Assembly (NCBI GenBank): GCA_947475465.1
Contig: CANJLK010000024.1
Location: forward strand, 1-47,092
Length of the DNA: 47,092 nucleotides
Reading direction: 5' to 3'
Source: Caulobacteraceae bacterium
GTDB lineage: Bacteria > Pseudomonadota > Alphaproteobacteria > Caulobacterales > Caulobacteraceae
In this document: piece after piece, positions 35,772 to 44,654 of the stretch
Numbering within the stretch: position 1 is the first letter of the stretch
How the letters are laid out: each line of letters starts with the position of its first letter
Notes under the pieces: model-generated
Seen by the model: the letters and a program-made list of their open reading frames with translations, nothing else
Told to the model about the DNA's origin: nothing
Database searches by the model: none
Translations under genes and position numbers: made by a program

Positions 35772-36737
35772 ATGAGGTTGAGACTCCCAATTTCGGCCCT
35801 GGCCGCCCTGCTGTGGGCGGGCGCGGCGTCCGCCCAGGTCGCCTTGACCCCCGCAAGGCCCGACCCGGCCGACCCGGATGCGGTGATCGTTGAGGAACTG
35901 GTGGTCACCGCCCGGCTGCCGGGCCCCGCCTGGTGGACGGTCTCGAACGGCGCCTCGACCGTCTATGTCCTGGGCTCGCCCTCCCTGGCGCCCAAGCACA
36001 TGGCCTGGGACCGAAGCCTGTTCGAGCGCCGCCTCAAGGGCGCGAACGCGGTGATCCTCCCCTTCGAGGATATTCGGGTGACCCTGACCGGCTCGTTCGG
36101 CGCGGCCTTCAACTATCTGCGGCTGAAATCCTCCACGCCCTTCGAGGCGAGCCTGGATCCCGGGGCCCGGGCGAGGTTCCTCCAGGCGCGAACGCGGGTG
36201 GGGCAGCCCGCGGACCGCTACAAGACCAGGAACCCCCTGGCGGCCGGCCTGATGCTGGCCACCGACTACCGAAAGCAGGCCGATCTCACCACCTCCGACC
36301 CGACCAAGCTGGTCAAGCTGCTGGCCGGCCAGGCCAAGGTCCGCATCGTCCAGCGCAGCTACAACCTGGGCCCGCTGATGGGCGCGATCCTGAAGACCTC
36401 GCCCGAGGCCGGGCGCGGGTGCCTCGAAGAGGTGGTCGCCCAGGTGGAGGCAGGCCCTGGCGTCACTCTGACCGCCACCCGCGCCTGGGCGCAGGGCGAT
36501 GTACGCGGCGCCCTGGGCAACGAGCGCAGCTATGAACGCTGCATCGCGCTGGTCCCCGGCGCTCAGGTCTTCGACGCGCGCATGAAGGCCGACCAGGTGG
36601 CCGATATCGAAGCCGCATTGAAGCGGCCCGGACATGCGATCGCCGTGGTCTGGCTAAGGCCGCTCCTGGCCCAGGGCGGCGTCCTCGACCAGCTCAGGGC
36701 CAAGGGCTATGCGGTGACGACCCCTGGGGAGGAGTAA
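35772..36737 (+). CDS. Degenerate TraB/GumN family protein, secreted
   Basis: A 321-residue protein with a signal peptide ([22 protein letters not shown], cut about 22). The mature part resembles TraB/Gum[47 protein letters not shown] near the start, two Cys near 218 and 259 ([15 protein letters not shown]), and [28 protein letters not shown] at the end. In active-looking members the first block reads GTxH and the last carries an AxGAxHLxG segment; here these are GSPSLAP and [11 protein letters not shown], so both His positions are lost. This is probably a divergent, non-catalytic member. It diverges from mutL with a 49-base gap. The function is unknown. Confidence 0.7.
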   Translation: MRLRLPISALAALLWAGAASAQVALTPARPDPADPDAVIVEELVVTARLPGPAWWTVSNGASTVYVLGSPSLAPKHMAWDRSLFERRLKGANAVILPFEDIRVTLTGSFGAAFNYLRLKSSTPFEASLDPGARARFLQARTRVGQPADRYKTRNPLAAGLMLATDYRKQADLTTSDPTKLVKLLAGQAKVRIVQRSYNLGPLMGAILKTSPEAGRGCLEEVVAQVEAGPGVTLTATRAWAQGDVRGALGNERSYERCIALVPGAQVFDARMKADQVADIEAALKRPGHAIAVVWLRPLLAQGGVLDQLRAKGYAVTTPGEE

Positions 36738-36781
36738 ATCATCCTCAAACCGCGCTCCGCGCTGGGGGAGGACCTGACGGC

Positions 36782-37339
36782 CTAGAGGCCGGGCAGCTTG
36801 ATCTTGTGGTTGGCTTCGCGGGCGATGACCACGGACTTGCCGCCGGTCAGCTTGGCGATGCGGTCTTCCTCGGCCGCCGGATCCACCGGCGCGGCGGTAT
36901 CGGCCGCTTCGGTCGCGGCGGGCGTGGCGGACTTCACGCCCGGCTTCCAGAACATCACCCGGTCGGCGAAGCTCTTTTCCTTGTGGCTGACGTCGCCGAA
37001 CTCGTCGTCGACGACGTAGCGGATCAAGGGGTCGGCCTTGTCGGCGCCGGCCTTGGCCACCAGCAGCTTTTCGCCGTCGGAGCGGGCCTCACCCTCGCGC
37101 GCGCCCAGCAGGGCGACGCGGGCGGCGCTTTCGGGCTGCAGTTCCTGCGGGCGGGGCTTGCCGGGCGCCGGCGGGCGCAGGGCGTAGTCGGGCGGCACCA
37201 CCAGGGGAGCCTTGGTGACCACGCGGAATTCGTCAGGGGTGACCTTGGTCATGCCGAGCGCCTGGCGGGTCGACTGGCATCCGGCCAGGCCCAGGCCCGC
37301 GATGAGGGCGGTGGCGACGATCACGCGGTTGACGCTCAT
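36782..37339 (-). CDS. bamF: BamF-like (DUF3035) outer-membrane lipoprotein
   Basis: A 185-residue protein with a signal peptide and lipobox (IAGLGLAGC, acylated Cys at 21). The mature N-terminus has the family block VTPDEFRVVTKAPLVVPPDYALRPPAPGKPRPQ, the conserved alphaproteobacterial BamF segment comparable to the BamD-binding lasso of BamC. The rest is Ala/Asp/Lys-rich and probably flexible, including DDEFGDVSHKEKSFADRVMFWKPG. Family knowledge places it in the beta-barrel assembly complex. ATG 37339 has GGAG eight bases upstream. It is the last gene of the ileS-lspA run, next to the signal peptidase that would process it. Confidence 0.8.
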   Translation of the reverse strand: MSVNRVIVATALIAGLGLAGCQSTRQALGMTKVTPDEFRVVTKAPLVVPPDYALRPPAPGKPRPQELQPESAARVALLGAREGEARSDGEKLLVAKAGADKADPLIRYVVDDEFGDVSHKEKSFADRVMFWKPGVKSATPAATEAADTAAPVDPAAEEDRIAKLTGGKSVVIAREANHKIKLPGL

Positions 37340-37413
37340 AAGGTGCTCCAAGGGCCGCCCCCGGCCAGAAGGGATGTCAGATAGCGCAATCGGACGCGCG
37401 CGCCAACGCTGCG

Positions 37414-37926
37414 TTAGGCCGCAGTATCCTGCGCCGAGTTGGCCTTCTCGGCGCGGTCCTGCAGCAGCATGTCGATCAAGAGGATGACGATGCCGACGCT
37501 GATGGCCGAGTCGGCGACATTGAACACCCAGGGGAAGTGCAGCCGCGTCACATCCATGAAATCGACCACGGCCCCGAAGCGGATCCGGTCGATGACATTG
37601 CCGACGGCCCCGCCGATCACCAGGCCGATGGCGAAGGCGAATAGCGGGCGGCGGGTCTGGCGGACCCAGCCGGCCAGGACGACGGCGACCACGATCGAGA
37701 AGGCCGCCAGCAGCCAGCGGATCACGTCATGCTGGGCCTGGAAAAGACCGAAGCTGACGCCCTCGTTCCAGACCATGGTCAGCCGAAAGGGCCCCGCGAC
37801 CGGCACGCTGGCCAGTTCCGGCAGGTGCAGGGTGTTGAGGATCCAGTGTTTCACCGCCTGGTCCAGGGCGACGATGGCAAGCGCCAGGACCAGGGCCGCG
37901 CCGCCGGGCTTTGAGACCGACGTCAT
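37414..37926 (-). CDS. lspA: Lipoprotein signal peptidase (signal peptidase II)
   Basis: A 170-residue four-helix membrane protease that removes signal peptides from prolipoproteins after diacylglyceryl transfer. Signatures are LDQAVKHWI near the start, FRLTMVWNEGVSFGLF, the first catalytic aspartate block GGAVGNVIDRIRFGAVVDFMDV, and the second FNVADSAISVG. Length is normal. The ATG (37926) overlaps the ileS stop by four bases, so lspA is translated with ileS as in many proteobacteria; the BamF-like lipoprotein follows after 74 bases. Confidence 0.97.
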   Translation of the reverse strand: MTSVSKPGGAALVLALAIVALDQAVKHWILNTLHLPELASVPVAGPFRLTMVWNEGVSFGLFQAQHDVIRWLLAAFSIVVAVVLAGWVRQTRRPLFAFAIGLVIGGAVGNVIDRIRFGAVVDFMDVTRLHFPWVFNVADSAISVGIVILLIDMLLQDRAEKANSAQDTAA

Positions 37927-40850
37927 GCGTTCGCCTTCGCGCGGGCGGCGTCCCACGCGGCCACGGCCTCGGCGTCGCGCAGGGAAAGGTCCGGATAGCG
38001 CGGGTCGGCGCCGACCTCCGGCAGGATGCGCCAGGAGCGGGCGCACTTGCGGCCCTCCGCCCGGCGCGGCTCCACGGCGACGCCCGCGACTTCGGCGAGG
38101 CGGAAGGCCTCCTTGGGCCCTTCGCCGGGCACCAGGGTCGCCTGGCTGGTGCGGAACAGTTCGGCGGCGTCCAGGCCCTCGAAGGCGACCATCAGGTCGG
38201 CGTCGGCGATATGCACGACCGGGGCGGCCTCGAGGGCTGCGCCCAGGCGCTTTTCGCGGCGTTCGATTTCCAGCGCGCCGGTGACCACCGAGGTCACCGC
38301 CTGGATGCGGTCCCAGCGGGCGGCCTCGTCGTCGTTGCGCCAGGCGCCGGGCGTTTCCGGCATCACCCGTAGGCAGTTCGACCCGGCGTCGGGGAAGCGC
38401 GTTAGCCAGGCTTCCTCGGTGGTGAAGGGGATGAGGGGCGACAGCCATGCTGTCAGCCGCTCGAACACCGCCGACATCACTGTGCGCGCGGCGCGCCGGC
38501 GAAGGCTGTCGGGCTGATCGCAATAAAGCGCGTCACGCCGGATATCGAAGAACAGCTGCGACAGTTCGGTCTGGCAGAACTCTGTCACCGGCCGCACGAC
38601 GTCCTGGAACAGGAATTCGCGGTAGGCGGTCTTCACCTGCACATCCAGTTCCCACAGACGGTGCAGGATGAAGCGTTCCAGCGGCGGCATCTCGTCCAGA
38701 GTGACGGCTTCGGCGTCGTCGAACCCCTCCAAGGCGCCCAGCATGTAGCGCAAGGTGTTGCGCAGCTTGCGGTAGGCGTCGGAGGTGGTCTGCAGCACCG
38801 TCTTGCCGATGCGGCTGTCGTCCGAATAATCGATCATGGCGGCCCACAGGCGGATGATCTCGGCGCCCGACTCGCGGATGACGACCTCGGGGTCGACGAC
38901 ATTGCCCTTGGACTTCGACATCTTCTCGCCGGCCTCGTCCATGGTGAAGCCGTGGGTGAGGATGGCGTCGTAGGGCGCGCGGCCGCGGGTGCCGGAGCTT
39001 TCCAGCAGCGACGACTGGAACCAGCCTCGATGCTGGTCGGAGCCTTCCAGGTAGAGGTCGGCGGGCCAATGGGTGTGGGCGCGGTTCTCGAGTGTGAAGG
39101 CGTGGGTCGAGCCGGAATCGAACCAGACGTCGAGGATGTCCTCGATCTTCTCGTAGCGGTCGGGGTCATGCGCGCCCAGGAAGTCGGTGACCGGGCGGTT
39201 GAACCAAGCGTCGGCGCCTTCGGCCACGATGGCCTCGATGATCCGGCGGTCGACCTCGGGGTCATGCAGCGGCTGGTTGGTTTCCTTGTCGACGAACATG
39301 GCGAGCGGCGCTCCCCAGGCGCGCTGGCGGCTGATCAGCCAGTCGGGACGGCTTTCCACCATGGAGCGGATACGGTTCTTGCCGCCGGCCGGATAGAAGG
39401 TCGTGGCCTCGATGGACTCAAGCGCGGTCTCGCGCAGGGTGCGGCCGGCGAGCTGCGGGGTATCGACGGGTTCGTCCATGCGGATGAACCACTGCGGCGT
39501 ATTGCGGAAGATCACGGGCGCCTTGGACCGCCAGCTGTGCGGATAGGAGTGCTCGACCCGGCCCCGGGCCAACAGGTTCCCAGCCTCGATCAGCTTGTCC
39601 ATGACCGCCGGGTTGGCGGGCCCGAATTTGCCGGGCTTCTTGCCCTCGGTCTCCAGCACCTTCAGGCCGCCGAACAGCGGGACGGTCGGATAGTAGGCGC
39701 CGTCCGGATCGACCGTCTCGGGGATCTCACGGTGGCCGTGAGCCAGCCAGACCATGTAGTCGTCCTGGCCGTGGCCGGGGGCGGTGTGGACAAAGCCCGT
39801 ACCGGCATCGTCGGTGACGTGGTCGCCGGCCAGCATCGGGACCGGGAAGCCGTAGCCTGCGTCGAGCTGGGCCAACGGGTGAGCCAGAACCATGCCCTCG
39901 CAATCGACCACCTCGACCTTGTGGAACTTGGCGACCTTGGCGTTGGCCATGACCTCGGCGACGAGCTTCTCGGCGACAATCAGCCGGTCGCCAGCTTCGG
40001 CCCAGGGCGCGAACGCGAGCTCGGCTTCCATCTCATCGACGACGTAGACGGCGTAGGCGATGTCGGGATTGTAGCTAACCGCGCGGTTGGCCGGGATGGT
40101 CCACGGCGTCGTCGTCCAGATCACCACAGACGCGTTGGCGACGGCGTCGGCGCCCTCGACGACCGGGAATTTCACCCAGATCGTCGGGCTGGAATGGTCG
40201 TGGTACTCGACTTCGGCGTCGGCCAGCGCGGTGCGCTCCACCGGGCTCCACATCACCGGCTTGGAGCCGCGATAGAGCTGGCCCGATGCCACGAACTTGT
40301 GGAACTCGCCGACGATCGCGGCCTCGCTGGAATAATCCATGGTCGCATAGCGGTGCTCCCAGTCGCCGAGCACGCCTAGGCGCTTGAAGCCGGCCATCTG
40401 AACGCCGATCCACCTGGCGGCGTAGTCGCGGCAGCGCTCGCGGAACTCGGCCTTGGTGACCTCGTCCTTGCGCCGGCCCTGGCCGCGAAGCTCTTCTTCG
40501 ATCTTCCACTCGATGGGCAGGCCGTGGCAGTCCCAGCCCGGCACGTAGTCGACGTCGTAGCCCAGCAGGAACCGCGAGCGGACGACGAAGTCCTTCAGGG
40601 TCTTCTGCAGCGCGTGGCCGATATGGATCGCGCCGTTGGCGTAGGGCGGGCCGTCATGCAGCACGAAGAGCGGCGCGCCGGCGTCCTGGCGGGCCTTGCG
40701 CATGGCGTTGTAGAGGTCGATCTCCTTCCACTGCGCCAGGATCACAGGCTCCTTCTGCGGCAGGCCGGCCCGCATGGGGAAGGGCGTGTCGGGAAGGAAG
40801 ACGGTTTCGCGGTAATCGCGCGAGGCTGGTGCTGCGGCGTCGTCGGCCAT
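37923..40850 (-). CDS. ileS: Isoleucyl-tRNA synthetase
   Basis: A 975-residue class Ia synthetase charging tRNA-Ile. The HIGH motif is at 76-79 (PPYANGAIHIGHALQKTLKD) and KMSKS near 643 (DEAGEKMSKSKGNVVDPEVV). The editing domain contains WTTTPWTIPANRA and GTGFVHTAPGHGQDDY. The anticodon-binding helical domain follows (FDIRRDALYCDQPDS). At the C-terminus the zinc-knuckle region of typical bacterial IleS is reduced to one Cys: GRKCARSWRILPEVG with YPDLSLRDAEAV in place of the second Cys pair. The start ATG 40850 has GGAAAG upstream. It is separated from ribF by 187 bases, which may hold its own promoter. Confidence 0.98.
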   Translation of the reverse strand: MADDAAAPASRDYRETVFLPDTPFPMRAGLPQKEPVILAQWKEIDLYNAMRKARQDAGAPLFVLHDGPPYANGAIHIGHALQKTLKDFVVRSRFLLGYDVDYVPGWDCHGLPIEWKIEEELRGQGRRKDEVTKAEFRERCRDYAARWIGVQMAGFKRLGVLGDWEHRYATMDYSSEAAIVGEFHKFVASGQLYRGSKPVMWSPVERTALADAEVEYHDHSSPTIWVKFPVVEGADAVANASVVIWTTTPWTIPANRAVSYNPDIAYAVYVVDEMEAELAFAPWAEAGDRLIVAEKLVAEVMANAKVAKFHKVEVVDCEGMVLAHPLAQLDAGYGFPVPMLAGDHVTDDAGTGFVHTAPGHGQDDYMVWLAHGHREIPETVDPDGAYYPTVPLFGGLKVLETEGKKPGKFGPANPAVMDKLIEAGNLLARGRVEHSYPHSWRSKAPVIFRNTPQWFIRMDEPVDTPQLAGRTLRETALESIEATTFYPAGGKNRIRSMVESRPDWLISRQRAWGAPLAMFVDKETNQPLHDPEVDRRIIEAIVAEGADAWFNRPVTDFLGAHDPDRYEKIEDILDVWFDSGSTHAFTLENRAHTHWPADLYLEGSDQHRGWFQSSLLESSGTRGRAPYDAILTHGFTMDEAGEKMSKSKGNVVDPEVVIRESGAEIIRLWAAMIDYSDDSRIGKTVLQTTSDAYRKLRNTLRYMLGALEGFDDAEAVTLDEMPPLERFILHRLWELDVQVKTAYREFLFQDVVRPVTEFCQTELSQLFFDIRRDALYCDQPDSLRRRAARTVMSAVFERLTAWLSPLIPFTTEEAWLTRFPDAGSNCLRVMPETPGAWRNDDEAARWDRIQAVTSVVTGALEIERREKRLGAALEAAPVVHIADADLMVAFEGLDAAELFRTSQATLVPGEGPKEAFRLAEVAGVAVEPRRAEGRKCARSWRILPEVGADPRYPDLSLRDAEAVAAWDAARAKANA

Positions 40851-41037
40851 GGGACTTTCCAGATGGGTTCGGATTTTACGGGGCGCGGGGAAACCCGGCG
40901 TGCGCGGAGACGATCCCGTCAGCCGGCGTCACGCCGGGCGGATAATTCGCAGAGCTTTCCGAACCGAATTCATAGCGCGAGGGGATAACAGACGCAGGCC
41001 GCGAACCCAAGGGTGGCGTTCAGACCCGGCGACTACC

Positions 41038-41988
41038 TCAGTCGAAGTCCGGCGCCAGCAGGTCGCGGGCGGCCGTGGCGTCGCGCATGACCTGTTCGGT
41101 CATGGCCTCCAGGCTCGGGAACTTCTCCTCAGGGCGCAGGAAGGCCACCAGGTCGGTCTCGATGACCTGGTCGTAGATGTCCTCGTCGAAGTCCGAGAGC
41201 CAGACTTCGAGCAGGGCCGGCGTCACTCCCTCGACCGTGGGGTTCACCCCGATGTTGGCGACGCCCGGGATCTCGCGGCCGTCGGGCAGGCGAGTGCGGG
41301 TGGCGTAGACCCCGAACTTCGGCGTCACGTAGTCCGACAGGCCGACATTGGCGGTGGGAAAGCCCAGCTTGCGGCCCAGCTGGCGGCCGCGCTGGACGAC
41401 CCCCTCGATGGCGAAGGGGCGGCCCAGGATGGCGGCGGCGTCCTGCGGGCGGCCGTCGCGCAGAGCCTCGCGCACGCCGGTGGACGAGAACTTGTCGCCG
41501 GACCCGTCCTCGACCGGATCGGCCACCGAGACGCCGAACCCCAGCTCGCCGCCATACTGGCGCATGGTCTCGGGCGTTCCGGTGCGGTTCTTGCCGAAGG
41601 AGTTGTCGAATCCCACGGCGACGTGCCGCGCGCCTAGGCCGGCGTGCAGGACATCGGTGGCGAAGGCCCGGTCGGTCATGTTGGCCAGTTCCGGGTCCCA
41701 GGGCAGGACGTAGAGCATGTCGACGCCCAGCGCCTCCAGGGCCCTGGCCTGCTGGTCGGGCTTCATCAGCCGGAAGGCGGGCTCATCAGGGCGGAAATAG
41801 ACCCGGGGATGCGGATCGAAGGTGATCACCCCCAAGGGCGCGCCGCTGGCGCCCGCCGCCTTGGCGGCCAGCGCGATCACCTGCTGGTGGCCGCGGTGGA
41901 CACCGTCGAAACTGCCCATGGCCACCGCCGCGCCGCGATCGCCGGCCTGCAGGTCCTTCCAGCCCCGGATGACGCGAAGCCGCCTCAT
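41038..41988 (-). CDS. ribF: Bifunctional riboflavin kinase/FAD synthetase
   Basis: A 316-residue enzyme making FMN and then FAD from riboflavin. The N-terminal nucleotidyltransferase domain has AVAMGSFDGVHRGHQQVI, GVITFDPHPRVYF, HVAVGFDNSFGKNRTG and the SSTGVREAL signature. The C-terminal kinase domain has GRKLGFPTANVGL, GVANIGVNPTVEG and LLEVWLSDFDEDIYDQ. All are intact and length is typical. It starts seven bases after the MaoC gene stop, so the two are co-transcribed, and leads into ileS and lspA, a conserved order. Confidence 0.97.
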   Translation of the reverse strand: MRRLRVIRGWKDLQAGDRGAAVAMGSFDGVHRGHQQVIALAAKAAGASGAPLGVITFDPHPRVYFRPDEPAFRLMKPDQQARALEALGVDMLYVLPWDPELANMTDRAFATDVLHAGLGARHVAVGFDNSFGKNRTGTPETMRQYGGELGFGVSVADPVEDGSGDKFSSTGVREALRDGRPQDAAAILGRPFAIEGVVQRGRQLGRKLGFPTANVGLSDYVTPKFGVYATRTRLPDGREIPGVANIGVNPTVEGVTPALLEVWLSDFDEDIYDQVIETDLVAFLRPEEKFPSLEAMTEQVMRDATAARDLLAPDFD

Positions 41989-41995
41989 GCGCCGA

Positions 41996-42418
41996 TCATT
42001 CGCCCCGGCGCGGAACCATGATCAACGCCTCCCCGTCGACCACGGTCTTGCCGCCCACCAGGCAGACGGTCTCCAGGGTCGCGTGTCCCTTGGCGGCGTC
42101 CAGCGTCCTGATGGTCACCCGCGCGGTCACCTGGTCGCCGATCCGCACAGGGCGCCGGAACCGCATGGTCTGGTTGAGGTAGATGGCGCCAGGCCCCGGC
42201 AGCTTCGTGCCGATCACCGCCGAGATATAGGCGCCGGCCAGCATGCCATGGGCGATGCGGCCGCCGAACGGCGTGGCCCGGGCGTAGGCCTCGTCCAGAT
42301 GCACCGGATTGGTGTCGCCCGAGATCGCGGCGAAGGCCTCGATATCGCCGGCGCCCACCACTCGCGTGGTTTCGGCGCTCTGGCCCACCGTCAGTTCGTC
42401 GAAATAGAGCCCCTGCAC
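41996..42418 (-). CDS. MaoC-like enoyl-CoA hydratase/dehydratase
   Basis: A 140-residue hot-dog fold protein. The hydratase-2 motif is complete: AAISGDTNPVHLDEAYARATPFGGRIAHGMLAGAYISAVIG, with Asp and His of the D-x4-H type catalytic pair (DTNPVH). Such proteins hydrate 2-enoyl-CoA or act on related acyl-CoAs; the exact substrate is open. The GTG at 42418 was chosen because AAGGAAG lies about six bases upstream and MaoC proteins start with QGLYFDELxVG. It lies between the HAD gene (49-base gap) and ribF (7-base gap). Confidence 0.9.
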   Translation of the reverse strand: MQGLYFDELTVGQSAETTRVVGAGDIEAFAAISGDTNPVHLDEAYARATPFGGRIAHGMLAGAYISAVIGTKLPGPGAIYLNQTMRFRRPVRIGDQVTARVTIRTLDAAKGHATLETVCLVGGKTVVDGEALIMVPRRGE

Positions 42419-42467
42419 CCAAGCTTCCTTCTGGCGACTGGTTTCACTTAGCGATGAATGGACGAAG

Positions 42468-43331
42468 TCACCAGACCAGGTCGGCGATCGCCCAGCGGGC
42501 GCTGAGCCCCTCCTGGCGCAAGAGGTCGGCCACGGCGGCGGGCTTGAGCCCGTCCGGGCCGATCGTCTCGCCGCCGTGGATGCCGCTGGCGATGAACAGC
42601 ACGTCGAAGCCGCGGGCATTGGCGCCGCGCACGTCGGTGGGAAGCCCGTCGCCGATGCACAGCACCCGCGCCGGATCGACCGGCCGGCCAAGGGCCTCCG
42701 CCGCCTTGGCGAGCGACAGGCCGTAGATGGCGGCATAGGGCTTTCCGGCCATCAGCACCTCGCCGCCCAGGCCTTCGTAGAGCTGGGCCAGCGCGCCGCC
42801 GCAGTAGATCAGCTTGTCGCCGCGCTGGACCACCAGGTCGGGGTTGGCGCAGATCATCGGCAGGCCGCGCTCGACGCCGCGGATGAAGCGGTCGCGGTAG
42901 TCGGCCGGCTCCTCGTTGTCCTCGTCATAGGGGCCCGACACGGAGATGAAGGCGGCGTCCTCGAGGTCGGCGAATTCGACGCCCAGGCCCTCGTAGAGCG
43001 GGCGGTCGCGCTCGTCGCCGATGCGCCACGCCGGGCCCGGCGCGCGTTCGGCCAGGAGGACGCGGGTCGCGTCGCCCGAGGTGACGAGGGCGCTGTAGCT
43101 GTCGCGCGGCACCTTCAGGCCGTCGAGCTGGTCGATGACCGGCGCATGAGGGCGCGCGGCGTTGGAGATCAGGATCACCGGCCCGACCTCGGCGCGGTAG
43201 CGGGCCAGGGCGGCGCAGGCGGCGGGGAAGCTTTCGCGCCCGTTGTGGATCACGCCCCAGACATCGCAGAGCAGGACGTCGTAGGCGGATGCGATCTCGG
43301 AGAGGCCGGCGATGGCCTTAGGGGCGGTCAT
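42468..43331 (-). CDS. HAD-superfamily hydrolase, TIGR01459 type
   Basis: A 287-residue protein of the NagD-like class IIA HAD branch. Seen are LLCDVWGVIHNG (motif I), VILISNAARPHAPV (motif II), GKPYAAIYGLSLAKAA with the family Lys, and CIGDGLPTDVRGANARGFDVLFIASGIHGGE (motif III). In motif I the usual second Asp of DxD is Trp (DVW), as is typical of the TIGR01459 group and unlike phosphatases such as NagD, so activity may be altered. It is the second gene in the minus-strand run starting with the tipF-like gene. Substrate unknown. Confidence 0.92.
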   Translation of the reverse strand: MTAPKAIAGLSEIASAYDVLLCDVWGVIHNGRESFPAACAALARYRAEVGPVILISNAARPHAPVIDQLDGLKVPRDSYSALVTSGDATRVLLAERAPGPAWRIGDERDRPLYEGLGVEFADLEDAAFISVSGPYDEDNEEPADYRDRFIRGVERGLPMICANPDLVVQRGDKLIYCGGALAQLYEGLGGEVLMAGKPYAAIYGLSLAKAAEALGRPVDPARVLCIGDGLPTDVRGANARGFDVLFIASGIHGGETIGPDGLKPAAVADLLRQEGLSARWAIADLVW

Positions 43332-43378
43332 GGTGGGGCGCGGTACCGGCGCGGGCCGGCCGGGTCAATGGTTGGCGC

Positions 43379-44641
43379 TCAGCCGAAGGCCCGGCGGAGC
43401 GCCTGGGGCCGCAGGAAGGCGGGCGGCGGCGGGGCGGGCGCCTCGGCCAGGACGGCGTCCTTGATGGCGCGGGGTTCGCCGAACAGGTGGCCCTGACCGA
43501 AGCCGATATTGAGGTCGAGGATGTCCACCACCTGGCGCTCGCTCTCGACCTTCTCGACGATGACATCGACGCCATAGCGGCGGGTCAGCTGGGCGAAGTC
43601 TTCGGCGGCCAGGTCGGGCAGCGAACTCAGCACCAGCCGGCCGTCGACCTCGGAAAGGTCGTCGAGCAGGAACTGGGCGCCAATCTTCAGGAACTTCACG
43701 TCGGAGCGATTGAGATCCTGCAGGTCGATGTCGAGGTCGGTGACCTTGTCGAGGCTGAAGCGGAAGCCGAGGTCGGCCAGTTTGCCCATGTTGCGGGCCT
43801 CCACCGAGCCGCGGGCGTCAAAGGCCTGCTGGCCGATCTCGAAGATCAGGGCGCCGGCCAGGTCGCGGTTGGCGGTCAGGAGGTCGAGGAACTGCGGGAA
43901 GAAGGTCTCGTCGGCGAGGCTGGCCATGGAGATGTTGCAGAAGATGCCGACCTTGCGGTCCTGCTTGGCGAGACGTCGCACGATCTGGACGCAGCGGAAC
44001 AGGAGCAGGTTGTCGATGGCGGTGATCAGGCCGCCGGGTTCGGCCACCGCCAGGTATTCGGCGGGCATCATCACCCGGCCGCTGGCGTCACGCAGGCGCG
44101 AGAAACTTTCGTAGAAGACGGTCCGCCGTTGCGGCAGGGCCACCACCGGCTGCAGGAAGAGGTCGACGCGGTTCTCGGTCAGCGCGGCGCGGACGGTCTC
44201 CAGCAGGGCCGGCGACTGGCGAAGATCGCCTGCCGATCCCGCGCGAGTGGGGAAGGCCGGCGCCTCTCCGTGTTCGTCCAGCCGGTGCTGCATGCGCTCG
44301 ACAAGGGTCTCCAGCAGGTGGACCTCGTCGATCAGCTCCTCGGCGCGGAGCAGATCTTCCTTGGCGTTGTCGGCGACCTCGGACAGGCGCGCGTCCAACG
44401 CCTCGACCTGGCCGATCAATATGGTGTGGGCGTCGCGGACCGCCTGAATCTCGCCCTTCAACTGGCCGGTCTCCAGCGCGCGCTCAATCAGGCCGTGGAA
44501 GGCGAAACACAGCCCAAGGCCGCCCACCAGGGCGGCAACGCCCGCGCCCCAGCCCCCGCCGTTACGCCATAGCGTCAGGGCGACGATCAGAGAGAGGCAG
44601 AGATAGGTTGCGCAGAGCAGCGCGAGGGTGAGCCGTCGCAT
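43379..44641 (-). CDS. tipF: TipF-like membrane EAL protein (c-di-GMP receptor for flagellar assembly)
   Basis: A 420-residue protein with two N-terminal membrane helices (about 5-25 and 30-50), a coiled coil (about 55-125) and an EAL domain (about 150-400). The signature is degenerate: FYESFSRL replaces the ExL motif, and many catalytic metal ligands of active phosphodiesterases are missing, though fold blocks such as FCNISMASLADETFFPQFL, LIFEIGQQAFDARG and the final GFGQGHLFGEPRAI remain. This exact layout (two helices, coiled coil, inactive EAL) is that of Caulobacter TipF, a c-di-GMP-binding protein that recruits flagellar parts to the new pole. The promoter region has two GANTC sites. 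Identification is by architecture; a paralogous membrane EAL protein is the alternative. Confidence 0.78.
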   Translation of the reverse strand: MRRLTLALLCATYLCLSLIVALTLWRNGGGWGAGVAALVGGLGLCFAFHGLIERALETGQLKGEIQAVRDAHTILIGQVEALDARLSEVADNAKEDLLRAEELIDEVHLLETLVERMQHRLDEHGEAPAFPTRAGSAGDLRQSPALLETVRAALTENRVDLFLQPVVALPQRRTVFYESFSRLRDASGRVMMPAEYLAVAEPGGLITAIDNLLLFRCVQIVRRLAKQDRKVGIFCNISMASLADETFFPQFLDLLTANRDLAGALIFEIGQQAFDARGSVEARNMGKLADLGFRFSLDKVTDLDIDLQDLNRSDVKFLKIGAQFLLDDLSEVDGRLVLSSLPDLAAEDFAQLTRRYGVDVIVEKVESERQVVDILDLNIGFGQGHLFGEPRAIKDAVLAEAPAPPPPAFLRPQALRRAFG

Positions 44642-44654
44642 GGTTCCGCCATCC

